From assembly GCA_002708995.1 (NCBI GenBank), contig PAPT01000005.1:1-64000 (forward strand): a stretch of 64,000 nucleotides of DNA, written 5' to 3'. Origin of the DNA: Geminicoccus sp. (GTDB lineage Bacteria; Pseudomonadota; Alphaproteobacteria; UBA7985). Shown here one piece after another: positions 17,267 to 25,696 of the stretch. The position numbers and the translations under genes were made by a program. Under the pieces are notes generated by a model. That model worked only from the letters and a program-made list of their open reading frames with translations. It was not told the origin of the DNA and ran no database searches. The stretch's first letter is position 1, and each line of letters starts with the position of its first letter.

Positions 17267-17602
17267 AGTTATCGAGCGGCATCATCACTTCGCCGCCTTC
17301 GGACAGGGTGGCGAACACCCGGGTCAGCTCGTCTTCGCTGTCACAATCGACGAACAGCGACATCGACGGAATCAATTCGAAGGCGTGCGGGATCGGGCTG
17401 TCGATTACCTGCAGGATCGCGCCATTGAACTCGATGGTGGCGAGCTTGATGGTGCCCGCCGGTCCCATGTCGTCGGCGCCGTAGTCTTCGCGGGCGAGGA
17501 TCTTGAAGCCGGGAAAGGTTGAGGCGTAGGGGTCGAGCGCCTCTGCCCCCTGCCCCCTGCCCCCTGCCCCTGGAACATGATGTGGGTTGAAACGCGCGTC
17601 AT
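17196..17602 (-). pseudogene. PhnB-like VOC protein, frameshifted by a 7-bp repeat
   Basis: Most of the protein is in the 17196-17651 frame (ALDPYASTFPGFKILARED...MSLFVDCDSEDEL...FGWCRDRFGLSWRINLP). This matches the PhnB / 3-demethylubiquinone-methyltransferase-like branch of the vicinal oxygen chelate superfamily. The natural start, MTRVSTHIMFQGQG at 17602, lies in a different frame. Between them is a heptanucleotide tract, GGGGGCA on the coding strand. Removing two units (14 bp) restores FQGQGAEALDPYASTFPGF, which aligns with the family's FxGxAxEAxxFY start. As written, translation from the ATG is out of frame. It may be a pseudogene, a phase-variable gene, or an assembly error. Confidence 0.7.
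17544..17570. repeat. TGCCCCC heptanucleotide tandem repeat (3.9 copies)
   Basis: Three full TGCCCCC units and one TGCCCC lie in direct tandem, just inside the 5' end of the PhnB-like gene. The unit length is not a multiple of three, so each gain or loss shifts the reading frame. Slipped-strand mispairing is the usual cause of such changes. Confidence 0.9.
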
Positions 17603-17745
17603 GGCCTGTGCCTGCCTCCCTTAAATCACGTGGTCCGAACCCGGTGATCAAAGGCCTGATCTTCGGCGGATGCGATCCGGCTTGATCCTAGCACAAACCC
17701 CGATACGTTTGTCTTGGCAGACGATGAAACAAAGAGGCCGCTTCT

Positions 17746-17868
17746 ATGACAATCATGTTCATGTACATCACCGGGCTGGTGTTCGCGCTGGCGCTGATCC
17801 TCTGGACCCGTCGGCAGGCGATCGGCGGCTGGCTACGACGGGTTTTCGGCGGCCAGAACAAGTCCTAA
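17746..17868 (+). CDS. Small single-pass membrane protein (40 aa)
   Basis: This short ORF is below the length limit of the ORF track. The ATG follows AGAGG at about 8 bases. The product starts MTIMFMYITGLVFALALILW, a strongly hydrophobic helix, followed by a basic tail (TRRQAIGGWLRRVFGG) that ends QNKS before TAA. This is the shape of many small inner-membrane proteins, with the positive side facing the cytoplasm. It stands between the divergent PhnB-like gene and the convergent aminotransferase. I do not recognise a family. Confidence 0.5.
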   Translation: MTIMFMYITGLVFALALILWTRRQAIGGWLRRVFGGQNKS

Positions 17869-17927
17869 GCGTGCTGCGCGCCCTAAGCGCGCCGCAGGCA
17901 AGCCGGGGGTCTCAGCACAAATGGGGT

Positions 17928-19100
17928 CTAGGCACAAAGGGCTGCGATCCGGTCGCAGGCGCGCTGCAGCACCTCATCCGGGACGGTCAGGCTCAGCCGG
18001 ATCCAGTCCTGGGTGACCGCGCCGAAGGACGTCCCCGGCATCACTGCGACCCCGGCCTGTTCGAGCAGGCGCGAGGCAAAGGCGTGGCCGTCCAGCCCCA
18101 GATCCGAACCGCCGACCCCGACCAGCGCAAACATCCCCGCCTGGGGTTCTGCCACCCGCAGCCCGGCGACCCCATCGAGAGCCGCGGTCACAAGCTGCGC
18201 CCGCCGTCGCAGTGACTCCCGCATGCGCGCCGCCGTCTCGCCGCTGTCACCCAGCGCAGCGGCGGTTGCATCAGCGATGAAGGGCTGGTTGCCGAACAGC
18301 ATGGTCTCGGCTAGTGGCACCAGTTGGCCGACTACCTCTTCAGCGCCCACGATCCAGCCCGAGCGCAGCCCCGGCGCAGCGTGGGACTTGGAGATCGAAG
18401 CACAGCCCAGCGCGTGCCCGTCGAAGGCCGCGTGGTTGAGCGGCGAGACCAGCGGGCGGTTGTCATAGATCAGGTCCTCGTAGACCTCATCACAGATCAG
18501 CCACAGCCCGCGCTGCACCGCAAGCTCGCCCAAGCGCATGCAGGCACCCTCATCGAGCAGCGATCCTGCCGGGTTGTGGGGGTTGTTGAGCAGAATCGCG
18601 CGGGTTCGGGGGCTCAGAACCGCTTCCAGCGCGTCAAAATCAATGCTGAAGCCGGTGTCAGGGTTGAGCGGCGCGGAGACCATGGTTGCGTCGGCGCCCG
18701 CGACTACGCCCTCATAGGTGGCGTAGCAGGGGTCGAAGACCACGACTTCGTCGCTGGGGTTTACCAGCCCGCGCATCAGCGCGTAGAGGGCCGTCTGCGT
18801 GCCGGGAAAGGCGAGGAAATTGTCGGCCGAGAACACCCGCCCGCGCCGGGCGGTGTAGCGCGCTGCCAGCGCGTCTAGCAGCGCCGCTTCGCCTCGCCCG
18901 TTAGAGTAGCCGACCCGACCGGCCTGCAGCGCCTGCGCCATGGCGGGCACCAACGCCGGGGCCATGGGCTCATCCGGTTCGCCGATGGTCAGCTCGATGA
19001 TCGGATGCCCGGCGGCAGCAAGCGCCCGCGCCCGCACGTGCATGTCCCACTTGGCGCCGCCGAGCGAACTCAGGTTCCGCGTGACTTCGGATACGTCCAC
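17928..19100 (-). CDS. Class I/II PLP-dependent aminotransferase
   Basis: A 390-residue fold-type I aminotransferase of the aspartate-aminotransferase superfamily; it moves an amino group between an amino acid and a 2-oxo acid in the cytoplasm. Typical segments are HPIIELTIGEPDEP (substrate loop), NPHNPAGSLLDE (PLP-contacting asparagine), WLICDEVYEDLIYD (PLP ring aspartate and tyrosine) and CASISKSHAAPGLRSGWIVG with the Schiff-base lysine. Late IRLSLTV includes the carboxylate-binding arginine. The start is GTG at 19100, preceded by GGAGG at 7 bases. It lies downstream of the transporter ATPase on the same strand, with a 115-bp gap. The amino-acid specificity cannot be read. Confidence 0.88.
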   Translation of the reverse strand: MDVSEVTRNLSSLGGAKWDMHVRARALAAAGHPIIELTIGEPDEPMAPALVPAMAQALQAGRVGYSNGRGEAALLDALAARYTARRGRVFSADNFLAFPGTQTALYALMRGLVNPSDEVVVFDPCYATYEGVVAGADATMVSAPLNPDTGFSIDFDALEAVLSPRTRAILLNNPHNPAGSLLDEGACMRLGELAVQRGLWLICDEVYEDLIYDNRPLVSPLNHAAFDGHALGCASISKSHAAPGLRSGWIVGAEEVVGQLVPLAETMLFGNQPFIADATAAALGDSGETAARMRESLRRRAQLVTAALDGVAGLRVAEPQAGMFALVGVGGSDLGLDGHAFASRLLEQAGVAVMPGTSFGAVTQDWIRLSLTVPDEVLQRACDRIAALCA

Positions 19101-19215
19101 CGGGGATCCTCCGTGGTTGCTGGTCAGGTTGCTACTGGCGGATGGCCTGAACTAACGGCAGGCCCGCACCCGGACGGGACTGTCGGGTCTGTTGCCGGGG
19201 CGTGGTTCCACGACC

Positions 19216-20229
19216 CTAGCTGGTCATGGCCCGCATGATGATTTCACGGTCAATTTCGCCGACGATTCCCCCAGCTTCGTCGACCACGGCGACCGGGCTG
19301 TCGGTATCGGCAACCTGATTGATGGCTGATTCGATTTTGGCGCCGGACCGGACCCCGCCTTCGGCGCTGAGGCCCTTGCTGGCCTGGCGCATGACCTTGC
19401 CCACGGAAAGGACCTTGTAGCGAGGGACATCCTCGGTGAATTCGCGGACGTAGTCGTCAACGGGCGCGGCGACGATTTCTTCGGGCGTGCCGATCTGGAC
19501 GATTTCGCCGTCCTTCATGATCGCGATGTGGTCGCCCATTTTGATGGCTTCGAGGAAGTCGTGGGTGATGAACACCATGGTTTTCTGCAGCTTGGCCTGC
19601 AGGTCGAGTAGCTCGTCCTGCATCTCCCGCCGGATCAGCGGGTCGAGGGCTGAGAAGGGCTCGTCAAAGAACAGGATCTCGGGGTCCATGGCCATGGCGC
19701 GGGCGAGGCCCACACGCTGCTGCATGCCCCCGGACAGCTCGCGCGGGAAGCGTTCACCCCAGCCGCCGAGCCCGACCAGATCGAGGATTTCCTCGGCCTT
19801 CTCGGTGCGCTTGACCTTGCCCATCCCGCGCACTTCGAGCCCGTAGGCGATGTTATCGATGACGCTGCGGTGGGGAAACAGGCCGAAGTGCTGGAACACC
19901 ATGGCGACCTTCGAGCGACGCAGGTCCCGCAGCTCGCGCTGGCTGAGGTCGCGGACGTCGTGGCCGTCGATGGTAATGCCGCCGCCGGTGGGTTCGATCA
20001 GGCGGGTCAGGGTGCGCAACAGGGTCGATTTACCCGAGCCCGACAGCCCCATGACCACGAAACACTCGCCGCGCCGGACCTCGAAGTCGACATCCTTGAC
20101 CGCGACCACATGACCGGTTTCTTCCTGAATTTCATCGCGGGATTTGCTGCGGTCGTGGGTGTCGAGCACCTGCTCGGCATTAGCCCCGAAGATTTTCCAG
20201 ACGCCCGAGGCGGCAATCATCGTATCCAA
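19216..20229 (-). CDS. Glycine betaine/choline-type ABC transporter ATPase (ProV-like)
   Basis: A 337-residue ATP-binding subunit of an osmoprotectant/quaternary-amine ABC importer. It has Walker [14 protein letters not shown]-loop [11 protein letters not shown], signature [15 protein letters not shown], Walker [16 protein letters not shown], and switch histidine ITHDFLEA. The ProV-specific N-terminal extension and IWKIFG-like start are present. The C-terminal CBS region is short: ProV proteins of about 400 residues carry two CBS motifs, and here only about one is recognisable ([25 protein letters not shown]). The TTG at 20229 is favoured over the ATG at 20220, because GGGAGGA lies at ideal distance from it. 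It faces away from the binding-protein gene. Confidence 0.88.
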   Translation of the reverse strand: MDTMIAASGVWKIFGANAEQVLDTHDRSKSRDEIQEETGHVVAVKDVDFEVRRGECFVVMGLSGSGKSTLLRTLTRLIEPTGGGITIDGHDVRDLSQRELRDLRRSKVAMVFQHFGLFPHRSVIDNIAYGLEVRGMGKVKRTEKAEEILDLVGLGGWGERFPRELSGGMQQRVGLARAMAMDPEILFFDEPFSALDPLIRREMQDELLDLQAKLQKTMVFITHDFLEAIKMGDHIAIMKDGEIVQIGTPEEIVAAPVDDYVREFTEDVPRYKVLSVGKVMRQASKGLSAEGGVRSGAKIESAINQVADTDSPVAVVDEAGGIVGEIDREIIMRAMTS

Positions 20230-20426
20230 AGCAAATCCTCCCTCGTCGCGGGTCGATGCGACGCCTCTTGCTTACCACAGCGCCGCTGATGACGCTGGGG
20301 TTTATTGCCCTTTTTCGCGACTTCAAGTCACTTCCCTCTAGGCATTTGGCATGAAAGACGCTTTAGTATCAATGCATAGGTTTCCCCGGCTGCCGCAGGT
20401 GGTCGGGCTTATGGAGGAGAGAGACT

Positions 20427-21365
20427 ATGAAAATGCTTAAAATTGCTGCCCTCGGCGCAACGCTGCTGGCTTCAACGATGTCAGTCAACACCGTCGCACA
20501 GGCTCAGGGTCGCCTAAACGCGGCTGTGGCTGACTGGACCGGTGCTGTTGTGACGGGACGCCTGCTCATGACCATTCTTGAGCGGGAGTACGACTACAAG
20601 ATCAACTACATCGAACTGCCTTCGGGTAACGCGACGCTGGAAGCGATTGCCGGTGGCGATATCGACATGGGCTTCGAGTACTGGCCGTCCTACAACCCGG
20701 CCAAGGGTACCTGGTTCGAAGAGTGGGGTGGCCCAGGCACCGTGAAGATCGTCGGTGAGACCGGCGTCATCGGTAAGTCCAGCTACTACGTACCACGCTA
20801 CCTGGTTGAGGGCGACGATGCCGCGGCCAAAGACCTGGTGCACTTCTCTGATCTGGCGAACTACGTCGACCTGTTTGCGACGGTTGAAACCGGTGGCAAG
20901 GGTCGTCTGATCGGCTGTCCGGCGCTGAACTGGGAGTGTGACGACCAGGCACGTGCTGATGCCTACGGCGTTGGCTTCGAAGCTGTGGTTCTGGGTTCCG
21001 AGACCGCGCTCTGGGCAGAGATGCAGGGCGCTTACAAGCGTCAGGAGCCATTCGTGGCCTACGCTTGGGAGCCGCACTGGATCCACGCTGAGCTCGACCT
21101 GGTTGCGCTGGAGCTGGATCCTTACGGTGACGGCAGCGCTTGGCCGAAGTCTGGCTGGGCTGAGGACGTGACCATCAACTACGCTTCCGAGCGTCTGTTC
21201 GGCAAGCACGACGCCGCGCTGGCGATGATTGCTAACTCGCGGATCACCAACGCCCAGCAGGCTCAGATGATCTACGCGGTCGACGTTCAGGGCGAAGAGG
21301 TCCAGGACGTGGTCGATGAGTGGCTGGCCAACAACGAAGACATCTGGAGAGCGTGGCTACAGTAA
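20427..21365 (+). CDS. Glycine betaine/choline-type substrate-binding protein (ProX/OpuAC-like)
   Basis: A 312-residue periplasmic binding protein. A signal peptide (MKMLKIAALGATLLASTMSVNTVAQA) precedes QGRLNAAVADWTGAVVTGRLL. DIDMGFEYWPSYNPAKGTWFEEWGG and AYAWEPHWIHAELDLVALELD supply the aromatic residues that form the cation box for trimethylammonium groups in this family. Two cysteines in GCPALNWECDDQ may be disulfide-linked. GGAGAGAG precedes the ATG. It is divergent from the ATPase gene, with a 197-bp shared promoter region, and convergent with the fused permease gene. Together these three genes complete one importer despite their alternating orientations. Confidence 0.88.
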   Translation: MKMLKIAALGATLLASTMSVNTVAQAQGRLNAAVADWTGAVVTGRLLMTILEREYDYKINYIELPSGNATLEAIAGGDIDMGFEYWPSYNPAKGTWFEEWGGPGTVKIVGETGVIGKSSYYVPRYLVEGDDAAAKDLVHFSDLANYVDLFATVETGGKGRLIGCPALNWECDDQARADAYGVGFEAVVLGSETALWAEMQGAYKRQEPFVAYAWEPHWIHAELDLVALELDPYGDGSAWPKSGWAEDVTINYASERLFGKHDAALAMIANSRITNAQQAQMIYAVDVQGEEVQDVVDEWLANNEDIWRAWLQ

Positions 21366-21400
21366 GGCCGGGCCTCTGCACCCTCTCTTAAGGTGAAACG

Positions 21401-21438
21401 GAACGGGCGGTTGCGGTTGCAACGGCCCGTTCTTTTTT
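21401..21438 (+). terminator. Rho-independent terminator after the binding-protein gene
   Basis: GAACGGGC at 21401-21408 pairs with GCCCGTTC at 21425-21432, and six T residues follow. It lies 35 bp after the stop codon. Confidence 0.88.
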
Positions 21439-21479
21439 GTGCCGTCCTCGGGCCTATGCTGCTGGGAAGAGAGGGCGTT

Positions 21480-21845
21480 TCAACGGTTGTTGATGGGGCT
21501 CGGACAAAGGGGGTTGCGGGCTCGATTTGACGCCGCTTCGCGGCTTACAAATCTCCCCCGCGTAATGATTTTTGACCGACGCTCAAAAGCTTCGCTGTGA
21601 GCGCGTTGGGGGCAGGCGGGCCACCTTCTCATAGCGCTCGACACGGCGGAGTTTATCCTGAGCCAGTCGAAGGGCCCTTCAGCGCAGCTCAAAATGAGGC
21701 GCCATGTCGGGCGCAGCCCGACGTGTCCGTTTCGTTGCGCGTGGAAGGACCGCAAGCTGCGAAGCGGCCAAGGTCCGAGCGCGCAACCAAAGAGGCTCGG
21801 AGCACCGCGCCCCAAGCCGCCCTTATCGGCGGACAGTCTTGGTCC
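21480..21845. repeat. Extragenic palindromic repeat block (REP-like)
   Basis: The gap between the binding-protein terminator and the permease stop has no credible gene but is full of inverted repeats. GTCGGGC-GCA-GCCCGAC lies at 21706-21722. A large arm pair, TTGCGCG (21735-21741) with CGCGCAA (21780-21786), encloses GGACC (21747-21751) with GGTCC (21772-21776). The sequence TTTATCCTGAGCCAGTCGAAGGGCCC at 21651-21676 belongs to a widespread extragenic motif that reads PEPVEG in one frame. ORFs listed here (21480-21815, 21597-22115 and others) are of the kind such repeats generate. These elements are usually present in many copies per genome. Confidence 0.6.
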
Positions 21846-23993
21846 TCAGAGCCCCAGCGCCTTGCGCTGCCGGGCCGTCGCCGCGCTGGTCAGCCGGTCG
21901 AGCATGACCGCCACCAGCACGATCCCGATACCGCCCACCAGGCCCGCACCGGTATCAGCCATAGTCATGGCCTGGAACACCACCAGACCCAGCCCCTCGC
22001 CCGCCACCATCGGCGTGATCACCTGCATGGCCAGCGCCATGGCAATCGCCTGATTGACGCCAAGCATGATCGATGGGCTTGCCATCGGCAGCTTGACCTT
22101 GAACAGCGATTGTGACTGGGTCGAACCATAGGCATCGCAGACTTCATTAACCTGCGCCGGCACCTGCTTCAGCCCCAGCATGGTCATCCGGACCATCGGC
22201 GGCAGCGCATAGATCACCGTGGCGATGATCGCCGTCACCTTGTTGCCGCCGAACAGCATCAGCACCGGGATCAAATAAACAAAGGTCGGCATGGTCTGCA
22301 TGGTGTCGAGGATCGGGGTCAGGATCCGCTCTAGCGTGCGGTTGTAGGCCGCGAATATCCCAAGCGGCAGCCCCACGACCACACACACCAGCACAGAGGC
22401 GAGGGTTGCGGCAATCGTCTCCATGGTCGGCACCCAGATGTTCCCGACGCCGGTCAGGAACATCAGGAAGCTCACCACGGCCGCAAACCGCCAGCCCCCG
22501 GCCGCCCAGGCCATTAGGAACAGCCCGCCCAGCGCGTAGAACCACGGCAGGCCCACGAGGAATTTCTCCAGTGGGTCGAGCAGGTAGAGGAAGGTGAAGG
22601 CCCGCAGCCCCTTGGAGAAGGTTGCAAAAATCTTGTTCGACGCCAGCCAGTCCACACTGTCATCGACCGGCCCGCGCATGCGGAACATCAGCGAATCAGG
22701 GTAGTACCCGATGTCATAGATCCAGCGGTCGACAGCGAAAATCGCCAGGATGATCAGCACCGCGATGAACAGGAACTGCCGAGCCTTCAGCCCGCGGGCG
22801 AACGACGCGCCGAATTCCCGGTTGGCGAGCCCCAGCAGCCCGCCCAGCGCCAGCGCCACGCCGTGTGTCAGCGCGCTCGACGCCGCCCCGATCCCGCGCC
22901 AGAGGGCATCCAGCCCCTGCTCGAAGCAGCGCGCTGGTGCGACCCGGTACCAGGTCTGTGGCAGCAGCCGGAAGCGCAGCTGGGTGCGGTCCGCGAGAGC
23001 CTCGCTGTCCTTGAGCGCGCCGATCGCCAGCGTCAGCCGGTCGAAGATGATCGCCATAAAGACGATGCACATGCCGGCTTCGAAGGCCCAGCCGACCTTG
23101 AGCTTGAACAGCGCCTTGTAGACCTCGCGCCCCAGACCGCCGGTACCGATAAAGGCGGCCAGCACGGCCAGCCCCAGCGCCATCATGATGGTCTGATTGA
23201 TGCCCAGCACGATCGAGGGCATGGCCTGCGGGATCTGTACCTTGGCCATGGTCTGCAACCGGGTCGAGCCAAAGCTCTGCGCCACCTCGACCGAGGTCTG
23301 CGGCACCTGGCGGATGCCCAGATTGGTCAGACGCACCACTGGCGGCATTGCGTAGATGATGATCGCCATCGCCGCCCCGGTGTTGCCGATACCGAACAGA
23401 AAGATCGCTGGCAGCAGATAGACGAAGGCCGGCATGGTCTGCATGGCGTCGAGCACAGGCCGGATGGCGGACTCAACCCGGTCATTCTGCGAACACCAGA
23501 CCCCGAGCGGGATGCCCAGCACCACCGAAATCACCACCGACACACCCATGAGCGACAGGGTCGACATCGCCGGATCCCACATGTCGACAGCGCCCCAGAA
23601 CATGACCCCGACCACGGTCAGCAGCGCCAGCCGCAACCCGCCGAACCGCAGCCCGAGCAACCCGAGCGCAACGACCACCAGCGGCCAGGGCCGCACCTGC
23701 AGGAAATACTCGACCTCACCGATCCAGTAGGTAATGACCTTGGCGATGGCGCGGGTGGTATCGCGCACGTTGGCCTTGAGCCAGTCCTCGCCGATGTTGA
23801 TCCAGTAGATGAAATCGATGCGCGAAGAGATGGCTTCGGGGAAACCGTACTTGAAGCCGAAGACACGGTAGACGAGGATCGACACGGCCAGTGCCAGCAC
23901 GGCCCAAGCCAGCGCGGTGTAGTTCACGCCGTCGATGACCAACAGGCGCCCCAGCGTCGGGCTGCCCGATCGCGGTCGGATCGGTGCGGTCAT
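21846..23993 (-). CDS. Tandem-duplicated ABC permease, betaine type (ProW-ProW fusion)
   Basis: A 715-residue inner-membrane protein containing two complete binding-protein-dependent permease modules in one chain. The first shows LGIPLGVWCSQNDRVESAIRPVLDAMQTMPAFVYLLPAIFLFG and QVPQTSVEVAQSFGSTRLQTMAKVQIPQAMP. The second repeats the pattern as VGLPLGIFAAYNRTLERILTPILDTMQTMPTFVYLIPVLMLFG and QVPAQVNEVCDAYGSTQSQSLFKVKLPMASP. Each has the EAA-type coupling loop. The usual importer is a homodimer of one permease, so this is an internal duplication making a fused dimer. The ATG at 23993, behind GGGGAGGAG, is preferred to the track start at 24038. It should partner with the ATPase and binding protein described above. 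Confidence 0.88.
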   Translation of the reverse strand: MTAPIRPRSGSPTLGRLLVIDGVNYTALAWAVLALAVSILVYRVFGFKYGFPEAISSRIDFIYWINIGEDWLKANVRDTTRAIAKVITYWIGEVEYFLQVRPWPLVVVALGLLGLRFGGLRLALLTVVGVMFWGAVDMWDPAMSTLSLMGVSVVISVVLGIPLGVWCSQNDRVESAIRPVLDAMQTMPAFVYLLPAIFLFGIGNTGAAMAIIIYAMPPVVRLTNLGIRQVPQTSVEVAQSFGSTRLQTMAKVQIPQAMPSIVLGINQTIMMALGLAVLAAFIGTGGLGREVYKALFKLKVGWAFEAGMCIVFMAIIFDRLTLAIGALKDSEALADRTQLRFRLLPQTWYRVAPARCFEQGLDALWRGIGAASSALTHGVALALGGLLGLANREFGASFARGLKARQFLFIAVLIILAIFAVDRWIYDIGYYPDSLMFRMRGPVDDSVDWLASNKIFATFSKGLRAFTFLYLLDPLEKFLVGLPWFYALGGLFLMAWAAGGWRFAAVVSFLMFLTGVGNIWVPTMETIAATLASVLVCVVVGLPLGIFAAYNRTLERILTPILDTMQTMPTFVYLIPVLMLFGGNKVTAIIATVIYALPPMVRMTMLGLKQVPAQVNEVCDAYGSTQSQSLFKVKLPMASPSIMLGVNQAIAMALAMQVITPMVAGEGLGLVVFQAMTMADTGAGLVGGIGIVLVAVMLDRLTSAATARQRKALGL

Positions 23994-24163
23994 GATCCAG
24001 TCTCCTCCCCAGTGATCAGCACGCAGCCCGAAGGCCACGGCTCATTCATATGCAGAAAAGCAGAACCGCACCGCCCGCGAAAGGGTCTTGATGCCAAAAC
24101 GCCGAAATTGCCCCCGCCCGGCTGCCTCCGATGCCCCCCTGAGTGCGCCGTTCCGGCCCGCCG

Positions 24164-25597
24164 CTAGACCGCGATTGCTGGCAGCGCGGTCCGGGGCAGA
24201 AACGCGCCAGCAATGGCGTGCTCATAGGTATAGGCCGCCTCGAACAGCCCCGCATCGTCGAAGGGCCGGGTAACCAGCTGGATGCCGGTCGGCACGCCAT
24301 GTCGGTCCCGCCCCGAGGGCAGCGTTATCACCGGGCAATTATACTGCATGTTGAACTGGTGGGTCAGCAGCCAGCCGTACTCACCATCGACCGGCGTGCC
24401 CGCGACTTCAAAGGCCGGGTTGGTGGCGTCGTGGTCGGTCCGTACCGCACCGATCGACAGCGTCGGGCACAGCAGAACGTCGTAGTCGGCCAGCACGGGC
24501 CCAAGGCTCTGATACATGCGGTGCTGCCCTTCCCACGAACGCGCGACGTCGTCCGGTCCCAGCCGCGCGGCAATATCGGCGGCCAGACGCCCGTAGTCGG
24601 TCAGCTGCTCGCGCTGCCCCTGCTCGGCGGCCCATAGGGCGGCGCGGCCGAAGTGCATGGCGGCGTACCAGCTCATGGCGGCCTCATCGACCCAGCTGCC
24701 CCAGCCCAGATCGACTTCCTCGACCGTGCAGCCCGCTACACGCAGGGCCTCCAGCGCTGCGAGCGTGTTCTGGCGCACCTCGTTCTCGATCGGCACGTAG
24801 CCCAGATCCATGGACCAGGCCACGCGCAGTTTGGCGGGCGGACGAGCCTCGGCCAGTTCGATGCGGTCGGGCAGGCTGTCGTGGTCGAGCGGGTGCGGGC
24901 CGGAGACGATGTTCTGGCCCAGCGCGATGTCGCCGACGTCGCGCGCGAGAAAACCACAGTGGTTGTAGCGGTCGAAGTTGGCCGGTGGCCCGTCGGGATT
25001 GCGGCCGTGGGGCGGCTTGTACCCCGCCAACCCGCAGCAGCTTGCCGGGATGCGGATCGACCCGCCGATATCGGTCCCGGTCGCCAGCGGGGTCAGCCCA
25101 GCCGCCAGTGCAGCCGCCGACCCGCCCGAGGACCCTCCCGGGCCGAAGTCGAGGTTGAAGGGGTTGCGGGTCACGCCCCACAGGTGGCTGTTACAGACCG
25201 CCGAAAGGCAGAACTCGGGCGTTGTCGTCCGGGCATGGAAGATCGCGCCGGCGGCCTCGAGCCGTTCGATCATCGGGTCGGTCTCGGTGTCGATATTGTC
25301 CTTGAGCGTCAGCGAGCCCTGGGTGGTCCGCCGCCCGGCTATCCGGTGCACGTCCTTGACCGCGACCGGCAAGCCCTCCAGCGCCCGCGCCGTCCCGGCG
25401 GCATAGCGAGCAGCAGCAGCCTTCGCCTGCTGCCGAGCGTCGTCGAAGAATGTCTCGGTATAGGCGTTGATCGCCGGGTTGATGGCGTCGGTGCGGGCGA
25501 TCAGCACGTCCAGATAGTCGACCGGCGACAGGCTCTTGTCCCGGAAACGGGCGAGCACGTCCCGCGCCGACAGATAACTCAGCTCGGTGGCATCCAT
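24164..25597 (-). CDS. Amidase-signature family amidohydrolase
   Basis: A 477-residue amidase of the Ser-cisSer-Lys class, cytoplasmic. The catalytic lysine is in [20 protein letters not shown]. The glycine/serine-rich signature is [46 protein letters not shown], with the cis-serine and nucleophilic serine in their normal places. The C-terminus carries [27 protein letters not shown], also typical. These enzymes hydrolyse small amides or act in degradation pathways; the substrate cannot be assigned. The ATG follows AGGA at 8 bases. It lies between the fused permease and the alcohol dehydrogenase, on the same strand as both, and may form a catabolic operon with them. Confidence 0.9.
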   Translation of the reverse strand: MDATELSYLSARDVLARFRDKSLSPVDYLDVLIARTDAINPAINAYTETFFDDARQQAKAAAARYAAGTARALEGLPVAVKDVHRIAGRRTTQGSLTLKDNIDTETDPMIERLEAAGAIFHARTTTPEFCLSAVCNSHLWGVTRNPFNLDFGPGGSSGGSAAALAAGLTPLATGTDIGGSIRIPASCCGLAGYKPPHGRNPDGPPANFDRYNHCGFLARDVGDIALGQNIVSGPHPLDHDSLPDRIELAEARPPAKLRVAWSMDLGYVPIENEVRQNTLAALEALRVAGCTVEEVDLGWGSWVDEAAMSWYAAMHFGRAALWAAEQGQREQLTDYGRLAADIAARLGPDDVARSWEGQHRMYQSLGPVLADYDVLLCPTLSIGAVRTDHDATNPAFEVAGTPVDGEYGWLLTHQFNMQYNCPVITLPSGRDRHGVPTGIQLVTRPFDDAGLFEAAYTYEHAIAGAFLPRTALPAIAV

Positions 25598-25696
25598 GAC
25601 GGTATTCCTTTCGCACCCACGGGGTTCAGGCGCCGTGCTTCCTTTCCCCCCTCTTTTCCACGCACACCGAGGGAAACGGCGGCCCTCGGGTTTCTC

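Noticed and set aside
17544-17570. CRISPR-like or minisatellite array
   Set aside because: The 7-bp tract has no spacers and is too short; it is a simple slippage repeat.
21480-21815. 111-residue minus-strand ORF
   Set aside because: Generated by extragenic palindromic repeats; such translations recur in databases without being real genes.
22863-24167. 434-residue plus-strand ORF
   Set aside because: It is fully antisense to the fused permease. Its His/Gln/Arg-rich composition is typical of a shadow frame in GC-rich DNA.
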